Origin: Candidatus Rhodoferax bjergmarkensis
GTDB lineage: Bacteria > Pseudomonadota > Gammaproteobacteria > Burkholderiales > Burkholderiaceae_C
Length of the DNA stretch: 47,015 nt
Assembly: GCA_016708345.1 (NCBI GenBank)
Contig: JADJFX010000037.1
Span: 1-47,015, forward strand
Direction of reading: 5' to 3'
A model generated the notes under the pieces. That model did no database searches and was not told where the DNA came from. It saw nothing but the letters and a program-made list of their open reading frames with translations. Each line of letters opens with the position of its first letter. The first letter of the stretch is position 1. Position numbers and translations under genes: made by a program. This document shows, in pieces, positions 17,209 to 26,162 of this stretch.

Positions 17209-18078
17209 ATGAAAAAATTCGCTGCCGGCTTGCTGCTGGGCTTGTTGTCTGCGGCCAGTGTGCTGGCCCAAAACGCAAAGGACAACCCCAAGTGCGAAGC
17301 CAATCCGGTGTTCAACCGGTTCGCCGGTGAGGTCATGGCGAGCTGTGAGCGTGCGCGCTTCAAGGCGCTGGAGTTGTGGCGGTTCAAAACGGCCAACAAC
17401 CCCAAGTCTGGTGCCGAGGCGTTCAATGTCGAAGGTGAATACTGGTATTACTTCAACGACATCAACAAAGACGCCCAAGGGCGACATCCGGGCAAACTGG
17501 AGGTTGCGCGCAATTTTGAAAACGCCGTGCGGCAGGCCAAAGGCGAACTGCTGTATGTCAACGACAAGCAAGTGACTTACCGGCTGCACAAGGGCAATGA
17601 CGTGTTTTGGGGCGAGGCCGGCTGCGGGCGCGGCGGTGACGACTGTTCGGCCATCATGCACAAAATTGTTCGGGTGGCTGGCATGGAGCAATCGGTCGTG
17701 GTCTCGGCCGAGCAAATCGCCAAAGCCATGGGTGATGAAGGCAAAGTGGTTTTTTACGGCATCTACTTTGACACCGACAAAGCGACTTTGAAAGCAGAGT
17801 CGGCCCCCACGCTGGCTTAAATGGCCAAATGGCTCAAAACCAATGCGGGCACCAACGTGTTTATCGTGGGCCACACCGACATGCAAGGGCCGGTTGAGCG
17901 CAACCAAAAACTTTCGCGCGACCGTGCGGGTGCCGTCATTGCGGCCTTGACCAAAGAGCACGGCATTAGCGCCGCACGTTTGCTGGCCGATGGCGTAGGC
18001 CCGCTGGCACCCGTGGCCAGCAACGCCAACGAAGCCGGGCGCGCCAAGAACCGGCGGGTGGAGATGGTGCTGCGCTGA
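17209..18078 (+). pseudogene. OmpA-family peptidoglycan-binding protein split by an in-frame stop
   Basis: Signal peptide MKKFAAGLLLGLLSAASVLA is followed by a Cys-containing N-terminal domain and then an OmpA-like C-terminal domain (FYGIYFDTDKATLK ... VFIVGHTDMQGPVERNQKLSRDRAGAVIAAL ... RAKNRRVEMVL), which binds peptidoglycan. A TAA at 17818-17820 interrupts the OmpA domain and is followed at once by ATG in the same frame. No indel is involved: GAA to TAA would restore LAEMAKWLK. Either this is a nonsense change, a base-call error, or the C-terminal part (85 residues) is made by re-initiation. The AraC-type gene begins 2 bases after the final stop. Confidence 0.8.
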
Positions 18079-18079
18079 G

Positions 18080-19106
18080 GTGACCTCGCTCGCACTGCTT
18101 TTCGCAGGGTTCTCAATTTTCAGCGCGCTGGTGCTGGCGCTGACGCACTTTCGCCAAGCGCACTACCCAAACCAGCCGGTTTCGCAAGTCATGGGGCTGC
18201 TGCTGTTGCTGGCACTGGGCGGCTTGCAGGCCACCCATTTCGCGTGGCTCTACCACAATGCCGCGTGGGTGACGGCATGGCCTTACCGGCTCACCTTGTT
18301 TGCGGTGGCACCGGCCTTCTTTCTGTTCAGCCAGCCCCTGCTGCGCCCGAATGCATCCCACTCGAATAGACCGGCGCTGCTCGGGCACGCGCTGCCCATC
18401 GTGATCGCGCCCGCGTTGGCGGATCACATGGCGCTGCCGCTGGCTTTTTGGTCGGAGCGGGTTATATGTTGTGGCTGGCGCGAAGTCTGTACGCCCTGCG
18501 CGTTGAGCGCGCCCGCTTTGGTCTGGAAATGGTTTTGCTCGGCTAGCGTGTTTGCCATCGCCACGGGTGTGTCGGCGCTTAGGCCTGGCCCAAGCCGCCT
18601 TGCCGGACAAGCTGTTTTACAGCCTCTACACGATTGCCATCGGTTTGGCTTTTTTGCTGGTTCAGACCACGCTGGGCCTGCGGCCCCAACTCTCTGTGGA
18701 AGTCAGTGAAACCGTGCAAGCCGCTTATGCCAGCACCACCCTGAGCCAAGTCAATTGCGACGCCGCATTGGCCAAGTTGGAGGCGTTGATGCAAACCGAT
18801 AGGCTGTATGTGGATGCCGACCTGAGCTTGCCTGGTCTGGCCGGGCGTTTGGGGCTCAGCACCCACCAGCTGTCGGAATTGATGAACGTGCGGCTGGGAA
18901 AGGGCTTTTCACGCTACCTGCGGGAGCGGCGTATTGACGCAGCCAAAACCATGCTGTGCGACGAGCCTTCCGCCTCGGTGCTGTCGGTCGGCCTAGGCGT
19001 TGGATTCACTTCGCAATCGAATTTTTACGAAGCGTTTCGGGAGATTGAGGGGACCACCCCCGGCCAATACCGCAAGCTTCACGCCAAGCTCACCGCGCAC
19101 CGCTAA
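18080..19106 (+). pseudogene. AraC-family regulator with membrane N-terminal domain, frameshifted
   Basis: GTG start at 18080. The N-terminal half is hydrophobic with several membrane helices (LLFAGFSIFSALVLALTHF, VMGLLLLLALGGLQ, YRLTLFAVAPAFFLF). The C-terminal half is an AraC helix-turn-helix pair: LSLPGLAGRLGLSTHQLSELMN, LRERRIDAAKTML and FTSQSNFYEAFREIEGTTPGQYRK. Indels near 18448, 18535-18545 and 18583 break the middle, and pieces in the three frames join into one ~340-residue protein. Membrane AraC regulators of this type sense an external or membrane signal. It probably acts on the downstream SDR operon through the palindromes at 19121-19152. Confidence 0.8.
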
Positions 19107-19120
19107 GCGGATTTCAGCTT

Positions 19121-19160
19121 CGAAATGATCATTTCGGAGCGAAAAAACGCTCCATTTCGA
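19121..19160. promoter_or_regulatory. Palindromic operator and hairpin between the AraC gene and the SDR operon
   Basis: A perfect 16-base palindrome CGAAATGATCATTTCG (19121-19136) overlaps a hairpin GGAGCG-AAAAAA-CGCTCC (19136-19153). A third copy of CATTTCG follows. Three CATTTCG half-sites in 40 bases look like a regulator target. The hairpin lacks a clean T-run, so an operator is more likely than a terminator. Confidence 0.5.
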
Positions 19161-19229
19161 TCAAACCGGAGGCATTTCAAGCCCCCCATCTCCAAACTGA
19201 AGGCTCCATTCACTTACCAGGAGTCTTTC

Positions 19230-20118
19230 ATGAATGTTTTGCTCACGGGTGCCAGCGGCTTCATCGGCCGCAATATCGCCCATGCCCTTGCGGCGGCGGG
19301 CCATCGGATCAAGCCGGTGTCCCGCCAGCACGGCCTTGATTTTTGTGGCATGCGGACGCCGCAGGACTGGCTGCCCCATCTCGAAGGCATCGATGCCGTC
19401 ATCAACGCCGCAGGCATTCTGGGGGAAAGCGGCACCCAGCGGTTCGCACCCCTGCACACCCAGGCACCAACGGCCTTGTTTCAAGCCTGCGCCATGGTGG
19501 GCGTTCGCCGGGTGTTGCAGGTCTCGGCGCTGGGGGCGCACGAGTCGGCGTTTTGCGCCTTCCACCTGAGCAAACGGGCTGCTGACGACGCCCTGCGCAG
19601 CCTAGGCTTGGACTGGTTTGTGCTGCGCCCTTCGCTGGTCTATGGCCGAGGTGGCACCAGCGCCGCTTGGTTCATGCGATTGGCGGCCATGCCCATGATT
19701 CCGGTCCTGGGCGACGGGCAGCAAAAGCTGCAGCCCATTCATATCAGTGATGTGGTGGCAACGCTTGTGCAGTGCCTCAGCGCCAAGATCACAAAGCAAA
19801 CCCTGGACCTTGTGGGCAGCCAACAAATCACCTATGCCCAGTGGTTGCAGTGTTTGCGCCAGGCCCAAGGCTTGCCGCCTGCGCGGCTGCTGCGCCTGCC
19901 CATCGCGCTGGCCATGGCCGCTGCACGCCTGGGGCGCTACGTCAGCCCCCTGCTTGAGCCGGACAACCTGCGCATGCTGCAAACCAGCCAATGGGCCGAT
20001 GTGCAGCCCTTGAGAACGTTTTTGGGGCGAGGGCCAAAGACCTTCGAGCCCCGCCTGCTTGTCACGGATGCCGATGCCCTGCCGTTGGCACACAGACACT
20101 CAAGGGAGCCTGTCATGA
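19230..20118 (+). CDS. NAD(P)-binding SDR/epimerase-like protein
   Basis: Atypical short-chain dehydrogenase, ~295 residues, with ribosome site CAGGAG before ATG 19230. Rossmann motif GASGFIGRNIAHAL is at residues ~6-19. NAAGILGES, SALGAHESAFCAFHLSKRAADDALR (the Ser...Tyr/Phe-xxx-Lys region, with Phe in place of the usual Tyr) and LRPSLVYGRGG follow. The family resembles the NAD-binding domain proteins often fused or linked to DUF4166. The frame as read runs through the start of the next gene; a late one-base shift would give a stop overlapping ATG 20115. First gene of a three-gene operon. Confidence 0.75.
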
Positions 20119-20590
20119 GTTATACCCCTTCTCAAAACGCTGCACATTTTGAGCATGGTGCTGTTGTTTGGCACCGGTCTTGGCAGTGCGTTTTACAAGT
20201 GGATGGCCGACCGCAGTGGCAACGTGGCCCACATCGCAGTCACCAACCGGCATGTGGTGCTGGCCGACTGGATTTTCACCACGCCCACCGTCATCTTCCA
20301 GCCCCTCAGCGGATTTTGGATGGTGTACCTGCTGGGTTTGCCATGGACCACACCGTGGGTGCTCGCCAGTTTGTTTATGGCTTAGCCGGTCTTTGCTGGC
20401 TGCCCGTGGTGTGGCTGCAAATTCGCATGCAAAAATCTCCGAAAACGCCGTCGCCCATGCTGCCCCTTTACCTGAAATTTACTGGCACCTGGCGCGCCGG
20501 TGGTTCTGGCTGGGCATTCCCGCCTTTACCGCCATGGTGCTGGTGGTAGCGCTGATGGTCTTCAAACACCTGCCGGGAGCGGGATCATGA
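20115..20590 (+). pseudogene. DUF2269-family membrane protein, frameshifted
   Basis: After correcting four C to three C near 20127, the start reads MSYTLLKTLHILSMVLLFGTG. The family features ADWIFTTPTVIFQPLSGFWMV, GLAGLCWLPVVWLQIRM and WHLARRWFWLGIPAF follow in three frames. Further indels lie near 20375 and 20440. Four membrane helices, ~155 residues, normal for DUF2269. The stop overlaps the next start in ATGA (20587-20590), showing translational coupling. Function unknown; usually encoded next to the SDR protein. Confidence 0.75.
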
Positions 20591-21166
20591 AAAGCCTGAT
20601 GCAACACGCGCTGGGCGCTGACTGGGACCAACTGCCACCCGCCCTGCAGGCGCACTACCGCTTTGGCACCACAGTGGACCGGGGCCACCTGGACATTACC
20701 TACCCACGGTTTATGCAGCTTTTTCTGACCTTGCTGCGGCTCTTGGGCGCACTGGTCAACCGCAGCGGGCACCACCTGCCAACCCAAGTTGAAAAACACA
20801 TGCTTGGCGAACGGCAGGTTTGGCGGCGTCAAATTACCTTTGGGGACGGCAAGGTGATCCGGTTCAACAGCTTCTGGGTTTGGGCCGGTGGCAACAACTT
20901 GATTGAATTCGTCAACCCGGTGCTTGGCTTGCAAATGGCCGTGCAAGTGCAGGACGGCAAGCTGCATTACAGCGGCGTCTGCTTCGTCATCAAAATTGGG
21001 GCTTGGCTGGCAGATTCCAGAATGGCTTGTTCTGGGGCACACCACCATTGTCGAAGTTGCACTGGATGAGCGCCATTTCGCCATGGACTTTCGGTTAACG
21101 CATCCACTGCTGGGGCAGGTGTTTCGCTATAACGGCGAGTTTGAAGCGGATGCACGGAAACCTTGA
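20587..21166 (+). pseudogene. DUF4166-family protein, one frameshift
   Basis: Start MKSLMQHALGADWDQLPPALQAHYRF. The family hallmark HMLGERQVWRRQITFGDGKVIRFNS and FVNPVLGLQMAVQVQDGKLHYS follow. One indel near 21000 separates this from the end EWLVLGHTTIVEVALDERHFAMDFRLTHPLLG. Total ~193 residues. DUF4166 occurs alone or fused to SDR domains, consistent with this operon. Confidence 0.75.
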
Positions 21167-21258
21167 TGGGCACCCGTGGGCAGGCGAAAGTTGTTTCCAG
21201 TGTCAAAGTTTGAAAAACAACTTTGATCAATTGAAATCACGATCTTCAGCCGCTTCGC

Positions 21259-21382
21259 AACCTTAGGGATGCAAAAATCACAAATATCCCATTTCTGGCG
21301 GCACTGGCGGGTGCATTGCGTCGTTGCAATCCGCCAGCACTCGCCATAAACGGTACATTTGCAATTTCTGCATCCCTTGGTT
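21259..21382. repeat. 124-bp nested palindromic, MITE-like element
   Basis: Outer arms AACC...GGGATGCAAAAATCACAAAT (21259-21285) and ATTTGCAATTTCTGCATCCC...GGTT (21357-21382) are imperfect inverted repeats. Inside lies a second stem TGGCGG (21305-21310) / CCGCCA (21331-21336) with further pairing around it. No reading frame is present. The compact nested structure looks like a miniature mobile element or a structured RNA. It ends exactly at the stop codon of the minus-strand gene at 21381. Confidence 0.5.
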
Positions 21383-21917
21383 ATTTAGTCGATTGGCCGC
21401 GTTTGAGGGCGTCAGGTGAAATCTTTGGATTTAAGAACTGAAATATTTCCCCATGCAGCAATTTCCACTGCTTCTCGTAACGATTGAACTTATCGAGTTT
21501 CGAATCGCCGGAGAAGAATAGCCTGACCCGCTTCCCCTGAAAAACCGCATCAATGTAAATAGTGGGCTCGTGGAATTCTGATGCGTTATCTGTTCTGCCT
21601 TCTGACGCGAGCTGACTTAGCGCAGTAAAGAACTTTTCGATTTCGATGCTCTTGTGGTGTGCCAGAGTTTTAGCCTCAAGGCTCACATGTGGCGCGCCTT
21701 TATGGTGTGCACCTTTCGATGGTATGTACCCGATGCTCACGCTGTCGTACTCGGTTGCCGAGCAGCTGGTTCCGACTGCGACAACTGGAAAAAACAAAGG
21801 CCAACTATCAGCAATGCAAAAGTACGGAAATTGAAATGACAACATAAACGCATTAAGACCGACTCCCGTGCATTTCATTGAGATAGATTGGGTGACGACC
21901 CCCGGTCGTTCGGACAC
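21381..21917 (-). CDS. Hypothetical exported protein
   Basis: Up to 178 residues; the start is uncertain, with MKCTGVGLNAFML at 21878 or MLSFQFPYF at 21845 as alternatives. A hydrophobic N-terminal region (ADSWPLFFPVVAVGTSCSAT) could be a signal or lipoprotein anchor with Cys in TSC. The soluble part reads FFTALSQLASEGR, EPTIYIDAVFQGKRVRLFFSG, DKFNRYEKQWKLLHGEIFQFLN. No family recognised. Its codon use is more AT-rich than its neighbours, suggesting an acquired gene. Confidence 0.55.
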   Translation of the reverse strand: MSERPGVVTQSISMKCTGVGLNAFMLSFQFPYFCIADSWPLFFPVVAVGTSCSATEYDSVSIGYIPSKGAHHKGAPHVSLEAKTLAHHKSIEIEKFFTALSQLASEGRTDNASEFHEPTIYIDAVFQGKRVRLFFSGDSKLDKFNRYEKQWKLLHGEIFQFLNPKISPDALKRGQSTK

Positions 21918-22101
21918 TATATCGCACCACTTGGCACCCAGCAGGCCATGCCATTGAATGTCGGCTCCCGCTGCGGAATTGACTTAGGGATGACAACGAC
22001 CAGTCTTGTGGAGTCGCTGCAAAGTGGAGCCAGAAGAAACCGCAAAGACATCACTTGGCGGAAAAGGGTGACCGGGTTGGTTTCAAACAGGTTGACGATG
22101 C

Positions 22102-22125
22102 CCACGGTTTTAGGCCGTGGTTTTA
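22102..22125 (+). terminator. Hairpin with T-run, terminator-like
   Basis: CCACGG (22102-22107), a 7-base loop, CCGTGG (22115-22120), then TTTTA. No gene clearly ends here on the plus strand, so it may serve a small unrecognised transcript or be chance. Confidence 0.3.
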
Positions 22126-22184
22126 CGGTATCCAATGCGATACTTGAAACGTCATCCTCTCCAACATCCCCATAAGGTACGGTC

Positions 22185-22481
22185 ATGCATCGCAAACCCT
22201 CAGAGGTTCTTCGGCAACATCGGGACTTGATCCGAAGCGTTGCGCTCCTTCATCGCACGGAGAACCTTCGTGTCTTTGGCTCTGTCATTCGCGGAGAAGA
22301 CACCGAAACCAGCGACTTGGACCTGCTGGTTGACCCTTTGCCTGGTGCCACCTTGTTGGACCTGGGGGCCATCCAGATTGAATTGGAAGAAGCCTTGGGC
22401 ATTGCGGTCGATGTTCTGACACCCGGTGATTTGCCCAAAAAATTCAGAAATCAGGTTCTCAGCGAAGCGGTGCCGGTATGA
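22185..22481 (+). CDS. MNT-type minimal nucleotidyltransferase (MntA-like antitoxin)
   Basis: 98 residues. The nucleotidyltransferase motif FGSVIRGEDTETSDLDLLVD (GSxxRG-x4-SDxDL) holds the Mg-binding Asp pair, and the C-terminal Asp region is IAVDVLTPGDLP. In MNT-HEPN toxin-antitoxin pairs this enzyme modifies the HEPN ribonuclease and silences it. Here the overlapping downstream frame is only 16 codons long, so the expected HEPN partner is missing or truncated. Confidence 0.85.
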   Translation: MHRKPSEVLRQHRDLIRSVALLHRTENLRVFGSVIRGEDTETSDLDLLVDPLPGATLLDLGAIQIELEEALGIAVDVLTPGDLPKKFRNQVLSEAVPV

Positions 22482-22528
22482 ATGCAAAACAAAGGCAGCT
22501 GCGTGACGCGGATTCTGTGGAGAAGTGA
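22478..22528 (+). pseudogene. Stub (16 codons) in the place of a HEPN toxin
   Basis: ATG at 22478 overlaps the MNT stop in ATGA, the arrangement expected for a coupled HEPN gene. The frame MNAKQRQLRDADSVEK ends at TGA 22526-22528. The FAD oxidoreductase starts 18 bases later, so no HEPN domain follows in any frame. It is most likely a deletion remnant. Confidence 0.4.
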
Positions 22529-23130
22529 CACAAGCTACCACCCCCTGTGAAGCGCCGCCACTTCCTCGCCACCTGTTCCCTGCCGCTGCTGGGCTGCACT
22601 CACCCGCACGACATTGCGGGCGGCTTCACCGGCATTGACCAGGCACGTGGGCATCTGTTGCGTGATGCCAATCATTGGCCAGCGCCGCAGGTACTGCGCA
22701 AAACCGATGTGCTGATTGCCGGGGGCGGTGTGGCCGGTTTGGCGGCGCGCGCGCTTTGCGCCTCAAAGGCATTGAAGACTTTGCCCTGCTGGAGCTGGAA
22801 AATGAAGCCGGTGGCAACAGCCGGGGCGGGCAAGTTGGCGGCATCACCTGCCCGCTGGGTGCGCACTACCTGCCGGTGCCGGTGATGACGCGCCCGAGGT
22901 GCAAGACCTGCTGGAAGAGCTGGGGCTGCGCAGGCGGGTGGCCGGACGCTGGGAAATAGATGAACGCCACCTGTGCCACAGCCCGCAAGAGCGGCTGTTT
23001 TTCAACGGCGAGTGGCAAGACGGCCTGCTGCCCATGCACGGCGTGGGTGCCGCCACGCTGGCGCAGTACCAAAAATTCTCGGCCCTGGTGGCGCAGGCGC
23101 GCCAAGCCAGCCGCTGGCGAATTCCTGCAT

Positions 23131-23186
23131 CAAAATGGCCTCTTGCGCAAGAGCAGCAAGCGCTGGCAGCTATTACTTTTATAGCG
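23131..23186. repeat. Palindromic element (PE-1) inside the FAD protein gene, copy a
   Basis: Contains GGCCTCTTGCGCA...GCAGCTATTACTTTTATAGC. Read in frame as PLAQEQQALAAITFIAYL, with GCG as one codon of the TTGCGCA core. It contains no stop codons. Confidence 0.6.
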
Positions 23187-24010
23187 TATCTGAATCAAAA
23201 CGGACTGACCGACCCGCACCTGCGCTGGTACCTGGACTACTGCTGCCGCGACGACTATGGCGCGGGCGTGGCCACCGTGTCGGCTTGGGCTGGCATCCAC
23301 TACTTTGCCAGCCGCCATGGCTTTACCGTGCCCGGCCAGGAGAACGCAGAGCGCGAAGGCGTGCTGACTGGCCCGAGGGCAACGGCTGGCTGACCCAGCG
23401 CCTGGCCGCCCCCCTGCAAGAACGGCTGCACACCGGGTGTGTCGTGCTGCGCATCAACACGACCAAACACGGCGTGGAAGTGGACGCCTACAACACGGCC
23501 ACCCAAGCGGTGGAGCGCTGGCAGGCGCGGCGCGCCATTGTGGCGCTGCCGATTTTTATCGCCGCTCGCGTGGTGCAAGACCCACCCGATTTTTTGCGTC
23601 AGGCGGCAAGCAGCACTGTGTACGCGCCCTGGCTGGTGGCCAACATTCACCTCAAAACCGCGCTGCTCGACCGGCCCGGCCCCGCCCCCAGCTGGGACAA
23701 CGTTCTCTATGGCAACCATCAAGGTGCTGGCGGCCTCGGCTATGTGGACGCCATGCACCAGAGCCTGCAGCCCGTGCCGGGTGCCACCGTGCTCACGCAC
23801 TACCGCGCGCTGGGCGATGCGCCTGCCATGGCGGGTGCATCACCCAGCGTGGTGGGCGCAGCCGGACGCAGGCTGCTGCAGGACAAGCCATGGACTGCCT
23901 GGCGCGACGAAATTCTGGCCGAGCTGTCCGCCGCCCACCCCGACCTGCCTGCCAAGACCACCCGCATCGACATCACCCGCTACGGCCACGCCATGGCCAT
24001 TCCGGTGCCT

Positions 24011-24084
24011 AAAAATAATGATGAAATCGGGCTCTTGCGCACAATCCATGTGCGCAAGCAGCTATCAAAACAGGAGCAAAAGCC
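24011..24084. repeat. Palindromic element (PE-1) inside the FAD protein gene, copy b
   Basis: Perfect 9-bp inverted repeat CTTGCGCAC (24034-24042) / GTGCGCAAG (24050-24058), flanked by GCAGCTATCAAAACAGGAGC. Read as GLLRTIHVRKQLSKQEQKP, with CTC-TTG-CGC codons, a different register from copy a in the same protein. Confidence 0.75.
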
Positions 24085-24264
24085 ATTGACGTATGGCCGT
24101 CTGAGTTTCGCCCACAGCGACTGGGCAGGCTACTCTGTGTTTGAGGAGGCGTTTACGCTGGGTCATGGGGCGGGCACAGCAGCGTGAAATTCACCTGAAA
24201 GTTTCGTTTGACGGTTATTGAGGACACCACCACAATCGCCGATCAATTTAAAAGTGGAAAAATA

Positions 24265-25865
24265 ATGAATGCAACAGAATATGACTACGTGATTGTGGGG
24301 GCCGGTTCAGCAGGCTGTGTACTGGCTTCCCGCCTGAGTGAAGACCCCCGTGTGACCGTGTGCCTGCTCGAAGCCGGTGGCCCCGACTCCAGTGTGCTCA
24401 TTCATGCACCGGTCGGCGCGGCGGCCATGGTGCCGACCAAGATCAACAACTACGCTTACAAAACGGTGCCCCAGCCCGGCCTGAACGGCCGCCTGGGTTA
24501 CCAGCCACGGGGCAAAACGCTGGGCGGCTCCAGCTCCATCAACGTCATGCTGTACGTGCGTGGCCACCGCTGGGACTACGACCATTGGGCCGCCTGGGCA
24601 ACCCCGGCTGGAGCTATGACGACGTGCTGCCCCTGTTCAAGCGCTCAGAGAACAACGAGCAGTTCTACAACGAATTTCATGGCCGGGGTGGACCGCTGAA
24701 CGTGACCTATCCGCGCTATGCCAGCCCATTGAGCCAAATGTTTCTGGATGCAGCGGCGCAGCATGGCATCCCGCACAACCCCGACTACAACGGTGCGCAG
24801 CAAGACGGCAGTTTTTTGTACCAGGTGACGCAAAAGAACGGCGAACGTTGCAGCGCTGCCAAAGCCTATTTGACGCCCAACCTGCACCGCCCCAATCTGC
24901 GGGTGATCACCCATGCGGTTACCGCCAAGATTACCTTGCAAGATCGCCGCGCCACTGGGGTTGCGTATTTTCAGGGCAGTCATTTGCAAACCGTGCGGGC
25001 CAGGCGCGAAGTGATTGTGTCGGCCGGTGCTTTTGGCTCGCCCAGGTGCTGCAACTCTCGGGCATTGGTGCGGCAGCGGAGCTGCAAAAAGTGGGCGTGC
25101 AGGCGGTACATGACTTGCCCGGCGTGGGCAAGAATTTGCAGGATCACATTGACTATGTGCAAGCCTGGAAAATTCCTTCCAGCGCTTCGTCGTTTGGTGC
25201 ATCCTCCTCCGCAGTGGGCAAAATGTTGCGTGGAATGCTCCAATGGCGGCGTCAGCGTGTCGGCATGATCACCAGCACCATTGCTTCAGCAGGTGCATTT
25301 TTTCGCTCGACGCCAGACCAGCCCATGCCCGATTTGCAATTGGTTTTTGTCATGGCGCTGGTGGACGACCATGCACGCAAATTACGCACCAGCCACGGCA
25401 TTTCCAGCCATGTGGACGTATTGCGCCCCTACAGCCGCGGCACGGTCAGCTTGCAAAACGCTGACCCGCGCAGCGCCCTTGATAGACCCTCAATTTTTGT
25501 CCGACGAGCGCGACCTGCAGTTGCTGCTCAAAGGCGGCAAGATGCAGCAGAACATCATTGAATCAAAAGCCTTTAAAACCGTGCGTCGCAAAATGCTTTA
25601 CCCGGTCAATGTGGAGGACGCCAAGGCCATGGAGAAAGACATCCGCAGCCGCGCGGACACGCAATACCACCCCGTGGGCACCTGCAAAATGGGGCCTGAC
25701 AGCGACCCGATGGCGGTGGTGGATGCCCGCTTGCGCGTGAAAGGCATAGCCGGTCTGCGCGTGGCTGATGCATCCATCATGCCCACGCTCATTGGCGGCA
25801 ACACCAATGCCCCCACCATCATGATTGGTGAAAAGGCGGCAGACTTGATTCGCGCCGATCAGTGA
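24265..25865 (+). pseudogene. GMC-family oxidoreductase (choline/alcohol dehydrogenase-like), frameshifted
   Basis: FAD-dependent GMC flavoprotein, ~533 residues, starting MNATEYDYVIVGAGSAGCVL. The FAD motif GAGSAGCVLASRLSEDP is followed by RGKTLGGSSSINVMLYVRG, the GMC signature region SAGAFGSPQVLQLSGIG, and the C-terminal active-site stretch DTQYHPVGTCKMGPDSDP with the catalytic His, then GLRVADASIMPTLIGGNTNAPTIMIGEKAADLI. Missing single bases near 24597, 25048 and 25480 (all in G or C runs) break the frame. Likely oxidises an alcohol; the natural substrate is not deducible. Confidence 0.85.
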
Positions 25866-25904
25866 GTGAATCACCCCACCGGCTGAACGACCAAGTAACG
25901 CGCT

Positions 25905-26121
25905 TTACGCTTTGGATGCGGTTTTGAGAATGGCGTACAGCTGGTCTTTCAGCACGAGCTTTTCTTTTCAGGGTTTCAATTTCTTCAGGGGTTCCAGGCT
26001 CAATGTGGGACTCTTTGTTTTTGATGTTTTGATCAAGCGCATTGTGCTGTTCAAACAGGCGCATGAAATGCTTGTCGCTGGTTTTAAGTTGGGTAATCAG
26101 GTCACGGTATTCAGGAAACAT
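25905..26121 (-). pseudogene. YdcH/DUF465-family small protein, one frameshift
   Basis: Start MFPEYRDLITQLKTSDKHFMRLFEQHNALDQNI is typical of the ~70-residue helical DUF465 family. One missing A after EETLKRK (near 25962) shifts the frame. In the corrected frame the protein ends KLVLKDQLYAILKTASKA with TAA at 25905-25907. Cytoplasmic, function poorly known. It lies 41 bases beyond the GMC gene, convergent with it. Confidence 0.8.
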
Positions 26122-26162
26122 TGAAATCCTCAGGTTGCTAAGTTACGAAATGGTTAAACAGG

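Larger units (their letters stand above)
22547..24187 (+). pseudogene. FAD/NAD(P)-binding amine-oxidase-like protein with Tat-type lipoprotein signal, frameshifted
   Basis: GTG start. The twin-arginine signal KRRHFLATCSLPLLGC suggests export as a folded flavoprotein with a lipid anchor. The FAD motif DVLIAGGGVAGLAA follows, then LLELENEAGGNSRGG (FAD ribose-binding Glu), LRWYLDYCCRDDYGAG and the C-terminal FAHSDWAGYSVFEEAF. About 545 residues after joining frames. Indels occur near 22763, 22890 and 23378, among others. Two palindromic elements lie inside the gene (23131-23186 and 24011-24084), the second adding ~24 residues (KNNDEIGLLRTIHVRKQLSK...) just before the conserved end. Substrate unknown. 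Confidence 0.75.

Noticed and set aside
21888..22195. Short frames on both strands upstream of the MNT gene
   Set aside because: No recognisable domain, no ribosome site, unusual composition; not supported as genes.
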